DNA of 64,000 nucleotides from Oscillospiraceae bacterium (GCA_017887325.1 JAGHIE010000012.1:1-64000), one strand, 5' to 3'. Positions 26,557 to 36,386 are shown, counted from the first letter of the stretch. The notes: generated from the sequence alone by a model not told the origin. Numbers and translations: made by a program.

Positions 26557-27720
26557 TTACTTTTCAAAGAAATCTTTTATTTTATCAAAAAATCCTTTTC
26601 TCTTTTGATAGTTTTTGTCAGACAAACTTTCTTCAAATTCTTTCAAAAGCTTTTGTTGGTGTTTATCTAAATTAGTAGGTACTTCAACAATCATAGTAAC
26701 ATATTGGTCACCTCTACCTCTACCATTTAGCATTTGTACACCTTTACCTCTTAATCTAACTTTGGTATTTGGTTGTGTTCCAGCAGCAACATTGTATTGA
26801 ACTTTTCCGTCTATAGTAGGAACAACAACTTCACAACCTAAAGTTGCTTGATAATATGTTATTGGAACTTCACAATATATGTTATATCCATCTCGTTTAA
26901 ATAAACTGTCAGGTCTTACTCTAATTTCTACATTAGCATCACCAGCAGGTCCACCATTAATACCACAGTTACCTTGTCCTCTAACTGATAATGTTTGACC
27001 ATTATCAATACCAGCTGGAATATTAATTTCTATTTCCTTAGTAACATTAACTCTACCACTAGAATTACATTTTTTACAAGGATTGTTAATAATTTTACCT
27101 TTACCACCACATTTTGAACATTGTCTTTGAGTTCTAATAGTGCCTAAAGGAGTTCTTTGATTTACTACAACTGTACCAGTTCCGTTACATTCTGGACAAG
27201 TTTGAGGGTTATGACCTTTTTCACAGCCAGAACCATGACATTCAGGACAAGTTTCTTGTCTATTAATTTTTATAGTTTTCTTAGTTCCTTTACAAGCTTC
27301 TAAGAAATCAATAGTTAATGATAAATGAACATCACTACCTTGTCTTGGTGCATTAGGATTACTTCTTCTTCCTCCTCCACCAAAACCGCCAAAGAAACTT
27401 TCAAATATATCTCCTAAATCAGAGCCGTCAAAACCTCCGCCGAAGCCACCAAAGCCTCCAAATCCGCCAGCGCCGCCAGCACCATAGTTAGGATCTACTC
27501 CTGCATGACCAAATTGGTCGTAACGAGCACGCTTTTGAGAATCTGATAAAACTTCATAAGCTTCACTAACTTCTTTGAAGTTTTTCTCAGCTTCTTTATC
27601 ACCTGGATTTAAGTCTGGGTGATATTTTTTAGCCATTTTACGATATGCTTTTTTTATTTCATCATCACTAGCACCTTTATTGATGCCTAGGACTTCATAA
27701 TAATCTCTTTTATCAGCCAA
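26557..27720 (-). CDS. dnaJ: Chaperone DnaJ
   Basis: Hsp40 co-chaperone that delivers clients to DnaK and stimulates its ATPase. From the TTG at 27720 it is 387 aa. The J domain has HPD at 34-36, a Gly/Phe-rich linker spans about 75-115, then come four CxxCxGxG-type repeats ([32 protein letters not shown]) and the C-terminal client-binding domains. The TTG is preferred because AAAGGTGG lies 8 bases ahead; the upstream GTG falls in that site. Last gene of the heat-shock operon. Confidence 0.95.
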   Translation of the reverse strand: MADKRDYYEVLGINKGASDDEIKKAYRKMAKKYHPDLNPGDKEAEKNFKEVSEAYEVLSDSQKRARYDQFGHAGVDPNYGAGGAGGFGGFGGFGGGFDGSDLGDIFESFFGGFGGGGRRSNPNAPRQGSDVHLSLTIDFLEACKGTKKTIKINRQETCPECHGSGCEKGHNPQTCPECNGTGTVVVNQRTPLGTIRTQRQCSKCGGKGKIINNPCKKCNSSGRVNVTKEIEINIPAGIDNGQTLSVRGQGNCGINGGPAGDANVEIRVRPDSLFKRDGYNIYCEVPITYYQATLGCEVVVPTIDGKVQYNVAAGTQPNTKVRLRGKGVQMLNGRGRGDQYVTMIVEVPTNLDKHQQKLLKEFEESLSDKNYQKRKGFFDKIKDFFEK

Positions 27721-27810
27721 GCTAACAACCACCTTTTAAAATTGTCTTTATACTGGCAATTGCAGTTGAGAAAAATCCCAACTGCAAACCACCACTCACA
27801 TAATATTTAA

Positions 27811-29655
27811 TTATTTATTGTCATCATCTTTAACTTCTGTGAAGTCAGCATCAACAAAATCGTCTTTTGGTTGTTCTGTTTGAGCACCTTGCGCACCCAT
27901 ATCAGGATTTGCACCTGCAGCTTGAGCTGCTTGGTACATTTTTTCGCTGATAGCATAGAAAGCTTTTTGTAGTTCTTCTTGTTTTGCTTTGATAGCTTCT
28001 ATATCTGTCCCTTTTAAAGCTTCTTTTAATTCGTTGATTTTAGGTTCAACAGTAGCTTTATCTTCAGCAGAAATTTTATCTCCAGCTTCATTTAATGTTT
28101 TTTCACATTGGAAAATCATTTGGTCAGCATTGTTTCTAACATCAACTTCTTCTTTACGTTTTTTATCTTCAGCAGCAAATGCTTCAGCTTCTTTAACAGC
28201 TTTATCAATATCTTCTTTAGACATATTTGTAGAAGAAGTAATTGTAATTTGTTGTTCTTTACCTGTACCTAAATCTTTAGCAGATACATGAACGATACCG
28301 TTAGCGTCAATATCAAAAGTAACTTCGATTTGTGGAATACCACGAGGAGCAGCTGGAATACCATCTAATCTAAACATACCTAAAGATTTGTTATCTTTAG
28401 CAAATTCTCTTTCACCTTGTAGGATATGAATATCAACTGATGTTTGGTTATCAGCAGCTGTTGAGTAAACTTGAGATTTTTTAGTTGGTATAGTTGTATT
28501 TCTTTCGATCATTTTTGTGCAAACGCCACCTAATGTTTCGATACCTAAAGATAGAGGAGTAACGTCTAATAGTAATAGACCTTTAACTTCGCCACCTAAT
28601 ACACCACCTTGGATAGCAGCACCAATAGCAACACATTCGTCAGGGTTGATACCTTTGAATGGTTCTTTACCAATAATATTTTTAACAGCTTCTTGAACAG
28701 CTGGAATACGGCTAGAACCACCAACCATTAATACTTTATCTAAATCAGAAGTAGATAAACCTGAATCTGATAATGCTTGACGAACAGGACCCATTGTAGC
28801 TTCAACTAAATCAGATGTTAATTCATTAAATTTAGCTCTTGTTAAAGTTAAATCCATGTGTTTAGGACCTGTAGCATCAGCTGTAATGAATGGTAAGTTG
28901 ATTTGAGAAGAAGTTGTGTTTGATAATTCTATTTTAGCTTTTTCAGCGGCTTCTTTTAATCTTTGCATAGCCATATTGTCAGCGCTTAAATCAATACCAT
29001 TTTCTTTTTTGAATTCAGAAACTAAGAAATCAATAATTCTTTGGTCAAAGTCGTCACCGCCTAAGTGGTTGTTACCAGCAGTAGCTAAAACTTCTTGTAC
29101 ACCGTCACCCATTTCAATGATAGAAACGTCGAATGTACCACCACCTAAGTCGTATACCATGATTTTTTGTTCTTGTTCTTTATCAGCACCATAAGCTAAA
29201 GCAGCAGCTGTTGGTTCGTTGATAATACGTTTAACATCTAAACCAGCAATTTTACCAGCATCTTTAGTTGCTTGTCTTTGAGCGTCTGTGAAGTAAGCAG
29301 GAACTGTGATAACAGCTTCTGTAACTGGTTCACCTAAATAACTTTCAGCATCTGCTTTTAATTTTTGTAAAATCATAGCAGAAATTTCTTGTGGTGAGAA
29401 TTTTTTATCATCTATTGTAACTTTGTAATCACTACCCATATGTCTTTTTATAGAAGATATTGTTCTGTCATGGTTAGTAACTGCTTGTCTTTTAGCAACT
29501 TGACCTACTAATCTTTCACCTGTTTTTGCAAAAGCAACAACAGAAGGAGTAGTTCTAGCACCTTCAGAGTTAGCAATAACAACTGCTTCTCCACCTTCCA
29601 TAACTGATACGCAAGAGTTTGTTGTACCTAAGTCAATACCTATAATTTTTCCCAT
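27811..29655 (-). CDS. dnaK: Chaperone DnaK (Hsp70)
   Basis: ATP-driven Hsp70 chaperone. The 614-aa length is full. [12 protein letters not shown] opens the ATPase domain, [10 protein letters not shown] is the phosphate-2 loop, and VGGSSRIP the adenosine motif. The substrate-binding domain begins near 385 and the acidic tail ends in [13 protein letters not shown]. It is third in the operon hrcA-grpE-dnaK-dnaJ, with gaps of 63 and 90 bases. Codon use looks more selective than in neighbours, as expected for high expression. Confidence 0.97.
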   Translation of the reverse strand: MGKIIGIDLGTTNSCVSVMEGGEAVVIANSEGARTTPSVVAFAKTGERLVGQVAKRQAVTNHDRTISSIKRHMGSDYKVTIDDKKFSPQEISAMILQKLKADAESYLGEPVTEAVITVPAYFTDAQRQATKDAGKIAGLDVKRIINEPTAAALAYGADKEQEQKIMVYDLGGGTFDVSIIEMGDGVQEVLATAGNNHLGGDDFDQRIIDFLVSEFKKENGIDLSADNMAMQRLKEAAEKAKIELSNTTSSQINLPFITADATGPKHMDLTLTRAKFNELTSDLVEATMGPVRQALSDSGLSTSDLDKVLMVGGSSRIPAVQEAVKNIIGKEPFKGINPDECVAIGAAIQGGVLGGEVKGLLLLDVTPLSLGIETLGGVCTKMIERNTTIPTKKSQVYSTAADNQTSVDIHILQGEREFAKDNKSLGMFRLDGIPAAPRGIPQIEVTFDIDANGIVHVSAKDLGTGKEQQITITSSTNMSKEDIDKAVKEAEAFAAEDKKRKEEVDVRNNADQMIFQCEKTLNEAGDKISAEDKATVEPKINELKEALKGTDIEAIKAKQEELQKAFYAISEKMYQAAQAAGANPDMGAQGAQTEQPKDDFVDADFTEVKDDDNK

Positions 29656-29718
29656 AATAATTGCCTCCTAAAAATTTTCAAATTTATTAAAATATAAGAT
29701 AATTGTTTAAATTTATAT

Positions 29719-30264
29719 TTAAGGATTTGCCACAACAACCATTGAGTGACGAATAACCTTATCACCTATTTTATAACCTTTTTGGAATACTTGACAAACT
29801 GTATTTTCTCCAAAGTTTTCATCTACTACTTGATTAACTGCGTTGTGTAACTCTGGATTAAAAGGAGCATTCAATGCTTCAATTTCTTCAACACCTAATT
29901 TTGATAAAGTATCTTTAAATTGATTGAATATCATTTCAACACCTTTTTTAAATGTTTCATCTGAACATTCAGTATCTAAAGCTCTTTCAAAATTATCAAT
30001 AACTCCTAAAATTTGTTCTACACAATTTGTTTTCGCATAAGTATAAAGTTCATCTTTTTCTTTAGCAGTTCTCTTTTTAAAATTATCAAATTCTGCCATT
30101 TGACGAAGAACTTTATTTTTTAATTCTTCATTTTCTTCTTTTAATTTTTTCATCTCCTCATTTTCTTGAGGTTCTTCATTAACTTCTTGTGTTGTTTCTT
30201 CTGGATTAACAACTTCTTCCTCTTTTATGTTTTCTGTATCTATGTTTTTATTATCTTTAGGCAT
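29719..30264 (-). CDS. grpE: Nucleotide exchange factor GrpE
   Basis: Releases ADP from DnaK. The 181-aa protein has an acidic disordered N-terminus (about 1-50, rich in Glu). A long coiled coil follows (about 40-90, with NFKKRTAKEKDE), then the beta-domain ending in VFQKGYKIGDKVIRHSMVVVA, the GrpE signature. It lies 12 bases after hrcA and before dnaK. Confidence 0.95.
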   Translation of the reverse strand: MPKDNKNIDTENIKEEEVVNPEETTQEVNEEPQENEEMKKLKEENEELKNKVLRQMAEFDNFKKRTAKEKDELYTYAKTNCVEQILGVIDNFERALDTECSDETFKKGVEMIFNQFKDTLSKLGVEEIEALNAPFNPELHNAVNQVVDENFGENTVCQVFQKGYKIGDKVIRHSMVVVANP

Positions 30265-30276
30265 TTTTATAAATCC

Positions 30277-31314
30277 CTACCTTTCTTTCTCATCTGAATC
30301 TTCAATGACCTGTGACAACATTTTAGTTACACTTTCTGATAAATATTTCATATATGGTATAACTTTGGCATAATCCAATCTCAAAGGACCTATCACACCA
30401 AATGAGCCACCCAGTTCATCTCCTATTTGATAAGGAGCCATAATCATAGATGAATTAGTAACTGTAAAATTATCATTTTCTTTACCAAATACAACTTGAA
30501 GTCCACTAAAAGCACTTGCAAGTAAATGTGATAGTTCTTGTTTTTCATTAAAAAATCTAACTGCTTCAACACTATCTATATCACTTTGTTCTAATAGCTT
30601 TTGTTCTCCACTAACTTGAATATTGTCTTTTGAAAATTCTTCGCTCAATTCATAAACGGCATATAGCAAAGGAGAAAGTGAAATCATATAACTTCCTAAA
30701 GCAACAGCTAAATTTTGTAACATTGCAGGAGTTAAATTTTCAATATTTTTTCCTTTAAGATTTTCATTAATAAACTTAGTAAAGAACCCTAATTGTTCAT
30801 TTGATAAGTCAAATTCCAATCTACAAATTTTATTTTTTATATCACCAGTTGATGTTATCATTAACAAGGCATATAATTTTTTCCCAGCTGGTATAACTTC
30901 AACTCTAGTTATTACCGAAAACTGTAACATATTAGTTGAATTGACAACTGCCAAACCAGTTGCATCGGACAATACTTCAATAGCATTTTCTAATACTGTT
31001 TGAGCAGTGCCACCACCAGCTAATAGCTGACTATCTATTTTTTGTTTTTCTTCTTCTGAAAGAGTTTCGGGATTCATCAGCTTTTCTATATACATTCTAT
31101 AACCTAAGTAAGAAGGTATTCTACCTGCAGATGTATGAGGTTGTTGTAAAAATCCCATTTTTTCCAGAGCTGCCATATCATTTCTTATGGTAGCGGAAGA
31201 AACATTTAAATTAAAGTTTTCGATAATCGTTTTTGAGCCAACTGGTTCACCAGTTTTAATGTATTCATCAACAACTATTGATAACACATTCATTTTTCTT
31301 TGGTCAAGTTTCAC
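30277..31314 (-). CDS. hrcA: Heat-inducible transcription repressor HrcA
   Basis: Represses class I heat-shock genes by binding CIRCE; folding by GroEL keeps it active. The 345-aa protein has an N-terminal winged helix (SSATIRNDMAALEKMGFLQQPHTSAGRIPS, about residues 35-65, quoted only as a span) and a GAF-like core. The start is a GTG with AAGGAAGTG ahead. It is first in the operon and its target operator lies about 70 bases upstream. Confidence 0.95.
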   Translation of the reverse strand: MKLDQRKMNVLSIVVDEYIKTGEPVGSKTIIENFNLNVSSATIRNDMAALEKMGFLQQPHTSAGRIPSYLGYRMYIEKLMNPETLSEEEKQKIDSQLLAGGGTAQTVLENAIEVLSDATGLAVVNSTNMLQFSVITRVEVIPAGKKLYALLMITSTGDIKNKICRLEFDLSNEQLGFFTKFINENLKGKNIENLTPAMLQNLAVALGSYMISLSPLLYAVYELSEEFSKDNIQVSGEQKLLEQSDIDSVEAVRFFNEKQELSHLLASAFSGLQVVFGKENDNFTVTNSSMIMAPYQIGDELGGSFGVIGPLRLDYAKVIPYMKYLSESVTKMLSQVIEDSDEKER

Positions 31315-31381
31315 GATTAATCACTTCCTTAATTTGTTATGTAGCACTCCTTTATTAAATACTATATTGTTTTGCTATCAT

Positions 31382-31408
31382 TTAGCACTCTATATCCTTG
31401 AGTGCTAA
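31382..31408 (-). promoter_or_regulatory. CIRCE operator
   Basis: Perfect inverted repeat TTAGCACTC, nine bases, GAGTGCTAA, upstream of hrcA and just downstream of the promoter. This is the HrcA binding site, so the operon is autorepressed and heat-induced. Confidence 0.97.
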
Positions 31409-31412
31409 GTAT

Positions 31413-31441
31413 AATTTACCACTATTAAAGATTATTGTCAA
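31413..31441 (-). promoter_or_regulatory. Promoter of the heat-shock operon
   Basis: On the minus strand TTGACA (31436-31441), a 17-base spacer and TAAATT (31413-31418). The CIRCE begins four bases downstream of the -10, so HrcA would block transcription initiation. Confidence 0.75.
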
Positions 31442-31576
31442 GTGCTATTTTATTTATTTTTGTAAATTAAATATAAACAAATTATTATCTTAATTAATTA
31501 TTATAAATTATTATTTTAATTAAATCTAATTTATGTTACAATAATTACTATAATATTAATAAAGGTGGATATATCA

Positions 31577-32083
31577 ATGGAAAAAGTTATACTCAAATCT
31601 GATTTTACAAAAGATGATTTTATAAAAATTTCTTTATTTAACATATATTTTAGAAAACCAATAATGTTTATCTTATCAATTGTGGTTTTTATTTTAGGAA
31701 TTGTAACATTATTTCCAATAATTCCTTTTTTATTTTCACCAATATTTGGTACAATATTCTTTATCTATCCATTAGTTGTATTTGCTATGGCACTATTTAA
31801 AATAAATAAAAGCATTAAACTAAATAATTTAACTGACCCAACATATCAAACTGTTACAATTGATGATGAAGGAATATACTGCAAAAAATATAGCAAAGAA
31901 AACAACTTTTCTTGGGCAGATATAAAAGAAGTTTATGAAACTAAAAACTATTTAATACTATATACAAGTAAAACAACTATTGTGGGATTACCAAAAAGAA
32001 ATATAAAAAATGATGAATTATACTATATTAGAAATATCGTAGTTAATAAGTTATCTTCCAAAAATTATAGAATAAAAAAATAG
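31577..32083 (+). CDS. YcxB-like membrane protein
   Basis: A 168-aa protein with two hydrophobic segments (about 30-50 and 55-80) and a C-terminal soluble domain containing GIYCKKYSKENNFSWADIKEVYET and VGLPKRN, like the YcxB-like C-terminal family. Function unknown. The ATG at 31577 follows AAAGGTGG, and the track's GTG at 31565 lies in that site. Monocistronic, with a shared terminator after it. Confidence 0.75.
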   Translation: MEKVILKSDFTKDDFIKISLFNIYFRKPIMFILSIVVFILGIVTLFPIIPFLFSPIFGTIFFIYPLVVFAMALFKINKSIKLNNLTDPTYQTVTIDDEGIYCKKYSKENNFSWADIKEVYETKNYLILYTSKTTIVGLPKRNIKNDELYYIRNIVVNKLSSKNYRIKK

Positions 32084-32107
32084 TATCCATAAGGATACTA
32101 TTTTTTT
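32077..32107. terminator. Bidirectional terminator
   Basis: TAGTATCC pairs with GGATACTA around an ATAA loop, with an A run before and T run after. Shared by the YcxB-like and the nuclease-like genes. Confidence 0.8.
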
Positions 32108-32631
32108 CGTTTTATAACTTCTATATTCTTAATCTCTAACAAGTCTTGATTATCAATATATTGATTTCCTTCATCAAAAAAGAAAGTTTCAGGATATATT
32201 TCTCCTTTTTTCTGTCCTAATGTAAAATGTACTATTCCTTCATCACCAATATATCTAAATAATATATATCTAGTTTCTTTTAATCTTGTTTTATATAATA
32301 ATTTATAATTAAAATCCACTATTACCTTGCTCTCTTTTGACAGCATTATCGGTAAATAATGAAAATATTTAAATCTATTTTCTATTTTATCAAAATGAAC
32401 ACTCTTTATTATTTTTTTATGAGTAATTTTTCCATTACATATATTTTTAAAAACCATCGTAGGAGAATTTCTTAGTATAGTTATATCTGTAAGTTTATGT
32501 AAACCCAACAAGTGATAAAAGTTTTTCTTCTCAAAATAAACTTTGATTTTTACACCATTCTCCAAAGTAATGTAATAATCTTTTTTCATTAACTTTAAAT
32601 ATATACTCAAACAATCCTTTAGTGTGTTCAT
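32098..32631 (-). CDS. Putative BECR-fold (PBECR4-like) nuclease
   Basis: A 177-aa basic soluble protein. The block ENGVKIKVYFEKKNFYHLLG (residues 24-43) recalls, from memory, PBECR4 domains, which belong to the Barnase/EndoU/ColicinE5/RelE superfamily of nuclease folds. Later segments contain HFDKIENRF and RYILFRYIGDEGIVHFTLG. I cannot prove catalytic residues. No antitoxin protein gene adjoins it. Upstream lies a short RNA with promoter and terminator, and the AGGAG ribosome site follows that terminator directly. If not a nuclease, it is simply an unknown protein. Confidence 0.55.
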   Translation of the reverse strand: MNTLKDCLSIYLKLMKKDYYITLENGVKIKVYFEKKNFYHLLGLHKLTDITILRNSPTMVFKNICNGKITHKKIIKSVHFDKIENRFKYFHYLPIMLSKESKVIVDFNYKLLYKTRLKETRYILFRYIGDEGIVHFTLGQKKGEIYPETFFFDEGNQYIDNQDLLEIKNIEVIKRKK

Positions 32632-32644
32632 TATTTATTCTCCT

Positions 32645-32804
32645 AAAAATAAAGACACTTCATTTTGAAGTGTCTAAATTTCAAAGTTTGTTGTATATTT
32701 TTAAATAGTTGACACAGGCTCAATATACAAACCCTCCAGAACCTCAATACTCACTCGTCAACAAAGCGATATACATCACAGGCTACACAAGGAATACTCC
32801 TTGT
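32645..32804 (-). ncRNA. Candidate small structured RNA or leader before the nuclease-like gene
   Basis: A near-consensus promoter (32811-32839) starts transcription near 32804 and a terminator hairpin ends it near 32645, giving about 160 nt with no ORF. The RNA opens with the hairpin ACAAGGA-GTAT-TCCTTGT. It holds AGCCTGTG twice, a long-range GTTGAC/GTCAAC pairing, and GTTTGTATAT with a downstream complement. It matches no 6S, SRP, tmRNA or riboswitch consensus known to me. It could be a free RNA or an attenuated leader. Confidence 0.5.
32653..32675 (-). terminator. Terminator hairpin between the candidate RNA and the nuclease-like gene
   Basis: AGACACTTCA pairs perfectly with TGAAGTGTCT and is followed on the minus strand by TTTATTTTTA and then the AGGAG ribosome site. 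The imperfect T run could allow partial read-through. Confidence 0.7.
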
Positions 32805-32810
32805 ATTTAT

Positions 32811-32839
32811 ATTATATACCAAAGTAGTAAAAAAATCAA
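32811..32839 (-). promoter_or_regulatory. Strong promoter of the candidate RNA
   Basis: On the minus strand TTGATT (32834-32839), a 17-base spacer and TATAAT (32811-32816). It lies right after the YebC stop codon, so the downstream RNA does not depend on YebC transcription. Confidence 0.75.
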
Positions 32840-32846
32840 TACTTTT

Positions 32847-33581
32847 TTATTCTTCTTCAGGCATTTCCCAGTTATGGAAAACATTTTGAACATCATCGTT
32901 ATCTTCTAACATATCTAAAAGTAAATTCATTTTTTTGATATGTTCTTCATCTGTTAAAGTTGTATATGTACTTGGAACTTGTGCAACTTCAGAAGAAACT
33001 ACTTTATAACCTTTGTTTTCAAAATATTCTCTAACTTGACCACAATCATTTGGAGCTGTTTCCATTTCTACTGTTTCATCAGTAAATTCAAAATCATCAA
33101 CACCAGCTTCCATGCAATCTTCCATTACTTTTTCTTCATCTAATCCGTCATTTTCTAATATAATGATACCTTTTTTAGTGAACATATAAGATACACAACC
33201 AGTTGTACCTAAATTTCCACCAAATTTATCAAAGTAGTGTCTAACATCACCAGCTGTACGGTTTTTATTATCTGTTAAAGCTTCAACTATAACAGCAACA
33301 CCATTAGGACCATATCCTTCATAAACCATTGTTTCGTAATGATTTTTATCGCCTTCACCAGCAGCTTTTTTGATAACTCTATCTATATTATCATTTGGAA
33401 CATTGTTTTGTTTAGCTTTTGCGATTAAATCTCTTAATTTACTATTAGAAGCTGGGTCTGGACCACCTTCTTTAACACAAACCATAATTTCTCTACCGAT
33501 TTTTGTAAAAACTTTAGCTCTTTGAGCATCTGTTTTACCTTTTTTATGCATTATATTTTTCCATTTTGAATGTCCTGACAT
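32847..33581 (-). CDS. YebC/PmpR family protein
   Basis: A 244-aa protein of the YebC/TACO1 family, opening with MSGHSKWKNIMHKKGKTDA as the family does. Members have been described as transcription regulators and, more recently, as factors that relieve ribosome stalling. The ATG at 33581 begins the conserved sequence and has AAAGG ahead; the track start adds unrelated residues. Monocistronic, without a clear terminator before the promoter that follows. Confidence 0.93.
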   Translation of the reverse strand: MSGHSKWKNIMHKKGKTDAQRAKVFTKIGREIMVCVKEGGPDPASNSKLRDLIAKAKQNNVPNDNIDRVIKKAAGEGDKNHYETMVYEGYGPNGVAVIVEALTDNKNRTAGDVRHYFDKFGGNLGTTGCVSYMFTKKGIIILENDGLDEEKVMEDCMEAGVDDFEFTDETVEMETAPNDCGQVREYFENKGYKVVSSEVAQVPSTYTTLTDEEHIKKMNLLLDMLEDNDDVQNVFHNWEMPEEE

Positions 33582-33781
33582 TAATATCAACCTTTCTAAT
33601 TCAAACATACTTATATTAAATTATACATTATAAATTTAATTTTTTCAAGTTTTAAAAATTCCAATATTTAGTAAGTATATGACAATAAAACTATCATATA
33701 ATACTATTGTCAGCAAAATTAAAACAATTTTTACTGACACATATTTTCCAAAAATATCTCACTATCAAGGAGTGTAATATT

Positions 33782-33931
33782 ATGCCAAAGAATAAAAAAT
33801 CCTCTAAATTAACATCTATGACTCAACCTATGGATTGTAGAGATGAATCTATGCAACCTAAAACTTCTAATTCTTTATCATCTAAAAAAAGCTCTAAGTC
33901 AAAACCAAATGGATATTCAAACTGTCGTTAA
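33782..33931 (+). CDS. Small basic Ser/Lys-rich protein (49 aa)
   Basis: The ATG at 33782 follows AAGGAGTG. The product is Ser/Lys rich and soluble, with a TQPMDCRDESMQPK centre and a C-terminal NGYSNCR. I do not recognise it. Its size, composition and own ribosome site resemble the 46-aa protein at 1.7 kb, though the sequences are not similar. A weak hairpin lies between its stop and the strong terminator at 34002. The ORF track's longer start at 33707 has no ribosome site. Confidence 0.6.
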   Translation: MPKNKKSSKLTSMTQPMDCRDESMQPKTSNSLSSKKSSKSKPNGYSNCR

Positions 33932-34001
33932 TATAAATTATTAACTCTTTCAATACCTCCATTCAAATAAAACTTATCTATAATATTAAAGAGTTTCAAA
34001 T

Positions 34002-34043
34002 AAAAATGTTCTAATACGAATTAAAATCGTATTAGAACATTTT
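34002..34043. terminator. Bidirectional terminator
   Basis: A 17-bp perfect stem, AATGTTCTAATACGA with its complement, around ATTAAAA, flanked by A and T runs. It serves the small-protein gene and the ASCH gene. Confidence 0.88.
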
Positions 34044-34480
34044 TACTTATATACTAATTCAAATTCTTCACAAACAACATCCATATCTTGTTTAAAATCA
34101 ATATCATATTCTAAAAGTTCTTTTGTGAAAAATTCTGTATGACCTTGTCTCCAATATTCTAAAGATTTGTCCCCTTCTCCTTCTTTAAAAGCAAATTCTG
34201 AAGAAACTTTATTAAAAGGAACAACTTCTACTTTTACTGTTTTTATGATACATACCGCATCACATTTTGAATTTAATATAACACTATGCTTTTCTACTTT
34301 GGGCAAAGGTTCATTTTCCATCTCATAAAATAAGTGCAAAGAAGATGTAGCAGTCTTATCTCCTTTTATAACCAACTCCACAAGCAAATCAGAATCAAAT
34401 CCAAACTCCCATACATCATAATCATTGTGATTAATATTTTCTTTTTGAGAATATTCTTTCCACAATTCTTTATCTGTCAT
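34043..34480 (-). CDS. ASCH domain protein
   Basis: A 145-aa protein with the ASCH fold (PUA-like, RNA-binding or amidohydrolase). The KGDKTATSSL block at about residues 44-53 is the family signature; the conserved lysine and threonine are present, and a GEGDKSLEYWRQGH segment follows. Some ASCH proteins deacylate N4-acetylcytidine, others bind RNA; the role here is open. The ATG at 34480 has GGAG in front. It follows the mini-RNase III gene by 17 bases. Confidence 0.85.
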   Translation of the reverse strand: MTDKELWKEYSQKENINHNDYDVWEFGFDSDLLVELVIKGDKTATSSLHLFYEMENEPLPKVEKHSVILNSKCDAVCIIKTVKVEVVPFNKVSSEFAFKEGEGDKSLEYWRQGHTEFFTKELLEYDIDFKQDMDVVCEEFELVYK

Positions 34481-34497
34481 ATTATATAACTCCAATA

Positions 34498-34908
34498 TTA
34501 ATTATTGTCCTTGTCCAAATTTTCCCAAATATATTCAAATAATTCTTTTAATCTATCAATCTTTCCACTTAGATATAAAAACCCAAAAAGTGTTTCAAAT
34601 CCTGTTGCCCTGCGATATTCAACTGCATTTGCATTTTTAGGAACATGATTACCATTTGCATTTCTGCCACGCTTAAACATCGCTATTTCTTCTTCGGTCA
34701 ACATATCCATTATAAGTTCTATAGCTTTTGATTGCGCACTTGCACAAACCCAGCTAACAGCAGTTTTATGCAGTCTATTTACTGGCATATTTGCACTTAA
34801 TACAATTTTCTCTCTTACCATCATTTCATAAACAACATCACCCATATAAGCTAATCCCAAAGGACTATAAAGCTTAGGGTTAATATCATTCTGTTTAGGA
34901 TCTAACAT
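34498..34908 (-). CDS. mrnC: Mini-ribonuclease III
   Basis: Matures 23S rRNA 3' and 5' ends as a dimer. The 136-aa protein is an RNase III catalytic domain without the dsRNA-binding domain. The GDVVYEMMVRE and EYRRATGFETLFGFLYL blocks carry the acidic active-site residues. It lies 17 bases after obg and before the ASCH gene, in one transcript. Confidence 0.93.
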   Translation of the reverse strand: MLDPKQNDINPKLYSPLGLAYMGDVVYEMMVREKIVLSANMPVNRLHKTAVSWVCASAQSKAIELIMDMLTEEEIAMFKRGRNANGNHVPKNANAVEYRRATGFETLFGFLYLSGKIDRLKELFEYIWENLDKDNN

Positions 34909-34925
34909 AAAACTACACCTCTCTA

Positions 34926-36197
34926 TTAATGAACAAAGTCAAATTGGAAACCAGCAATATCAACTGTTTGACCTTCTTCAATTCCCATTTCTTCTAATTT
35001 ATCAATAATACCACTATGACGCAATACTCTTTGGAAATATTGTAAAGATTCATAGTCTTCCATATCAGCTGTTGCTAATATAGGTTCTAAGAAATGAGCA
35101 TCTACATAATAAATTCCGTCTTCAACAGTAATTTCAAATGAACGATTATCTTTTTCAACAACTCTATTAACTAACATTGGGTCTGCTTCGTACTCAATAA
35201 TTGGTGGTAATGTATTTAATTTAGCACCAATAGCTTGTACTAATTCTTTTGTACCCATAGTTGTTACAGCAGAAATTGTAAAGAACTCATATCCTTGTTC
35301 TTCTATAAAAGCCTTAAATTCATTTATTTGTTCTTCAGTAGCCATATCTGCTTTATTAGCAACTACTATTTGAGGTCTTTGAGCCAATTCTTCACTAAAT
35401 TTTTCTAATTCGTTATTAATAGCTTTAAAGTCATCTATAGGATTTCTACCTTCAACGCCAGAAACATCTACAACATGTACAATTAATCTACATCTGTCAA
35501 CATGTCTTAAAAAATCATGTCCTAGTCCTATACCGTCACTAGCACCTTCAATTAACCCTGGAATATCAGCCATAACAAAACTGCTACCTTCAGATAATTT
35601 TACAACACCTAAAACAGGAGTTAAAGTTGTAAAATGATAGTTAGCGATTTTAGGTTTAGCTGCACTAACAACGCTAATTAAAGTTGATTTACCAACATTT
35701 GGAAAACCTACTAATCCAACATCTGCAAGCAGTTTTAATTCTAAATCTAATTCAAAACTTTCTCCAGGAGTACCGGGTTTAGCAAATCTAGGGATTTGTC
35801 TTGTAGGAGTAGCAAAATGTTGGTTTCCTGCTCCACCTTTACCACCTTTTGCAACAACTACAGGTTCATTAGATGAAATATCCGCATAAATTCTTCCTGT
35901 TTCAGGGTCTTTTAACAAAGTACCTCTAGGAACTTTTATAACTAAATCCTCACCACTTTTACCTGAGCATCTTTTACCACTACCATTTTGGCCATTTTGA
36001 GCCACAAATTTTCTTTTATATCTAAAATCTACTAAAGTGGACATATTGTCATCAACAACAAAAACAATATCTCCACCTCTGCCACCGTCTCCACCGTCTG
36101 GACCACCAGCAGCTACATATTTTTCTCTATGGAAAGAAACAGCACCGTTTCCTCCATCACCAGCTTTAATAGTTATTCTAGCTTTATCTATAAACAT
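34926..36197 (-). CDS. obg: GTPase Obg
   Basis: Ribosome-associated GTPase involved in large-subunit assembly and stress response. The 423-aa protein has the glycine-rich Obg fold (about 1-157). The G domain follows (G1 GFPNVGKST, G3 DIPGLIEGA, G4 NKAD), then the C-terminal OCT domain ending near DFVH. The ATG at 36197 begins the conserved MFIDKARI; GGTGG lies upstream. It leads obg-mrnC-ASCH. Confidence 0.95.
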   Translation of the reverse strand: MFIDKARITIKAGDGGNGAVSFHREKYVAAGGPDGGDGGRGGDIVFVVDDNMSTLVDFRYKRKFVAQNGQNGSGKRCSGKSGEDLVIKVPRGTLLKDPETGRIYADISSNEPVVVAKGGKGGAGNQHFATPTRQIPRFAKPGTPGESFELDLELKLLADVGLVGFPNVGKSTLISVVSAAKPKIANYHFTTLTPVLGVVKLSEGSSFVMADIPGLIEGASDGIGLGHDFLRHVDRCRLIVHVVDVSGVEGRNPIDDFKAINNELEKFSEELAQRPQIVVANKADMATEEQINEFKAFIEEQGYEFFTISAVTTMGTKELVQAIGAKLNTLPPIIEYEADPMLVNRVVEKDNRSFEITVEDGIYYVDAHFLEPILATADMEDYESLQYFQRVLRHSGIIDKLEEMGIEEGQTVDIAGFQFDFVH

Positions 36198-36354
36198 ACT
36201 TTTACCACCATTTCTCCACATAATTTTATAAAATTAATATATATGTGGTTATATATTAATTATTTTTTGAAAAAACTTGATTAAAATTAATAGTAAAATT
36301 TGGTGCTTAGTAAAATACCCTTAAATTGATACTTTATTAAACATCAAATTAATA

Positions 36355-36386
36355 ACAAAAAGCGTGCATAATAGCACGCTTTTTAG
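36355..36386 (-). terminator. Terminator of the rplU-prp-rpmA operon
   Basis: AAAAAGCGTGC pairs with GCACGCTTTTT around an ATAATA loop, followed by a T run on the minus strand. Confidence 0.87.

Noticed and set aside
31340-31352. Second CIRCE near the hrcA start
   Set aside because: Only a half site (TAGCACTC) is present, and it coincides with the AAGGAGTG-like sequence upstream of the start.
32645-32804. 6S RNA, SRP RNA or tmRNA identity for the 160-nt RNA
   Set aside because: No long closing helix with a central bubble, no SRP GGAA tetraloop domain and no tmRNA tag or tRNA-like ends could be found.
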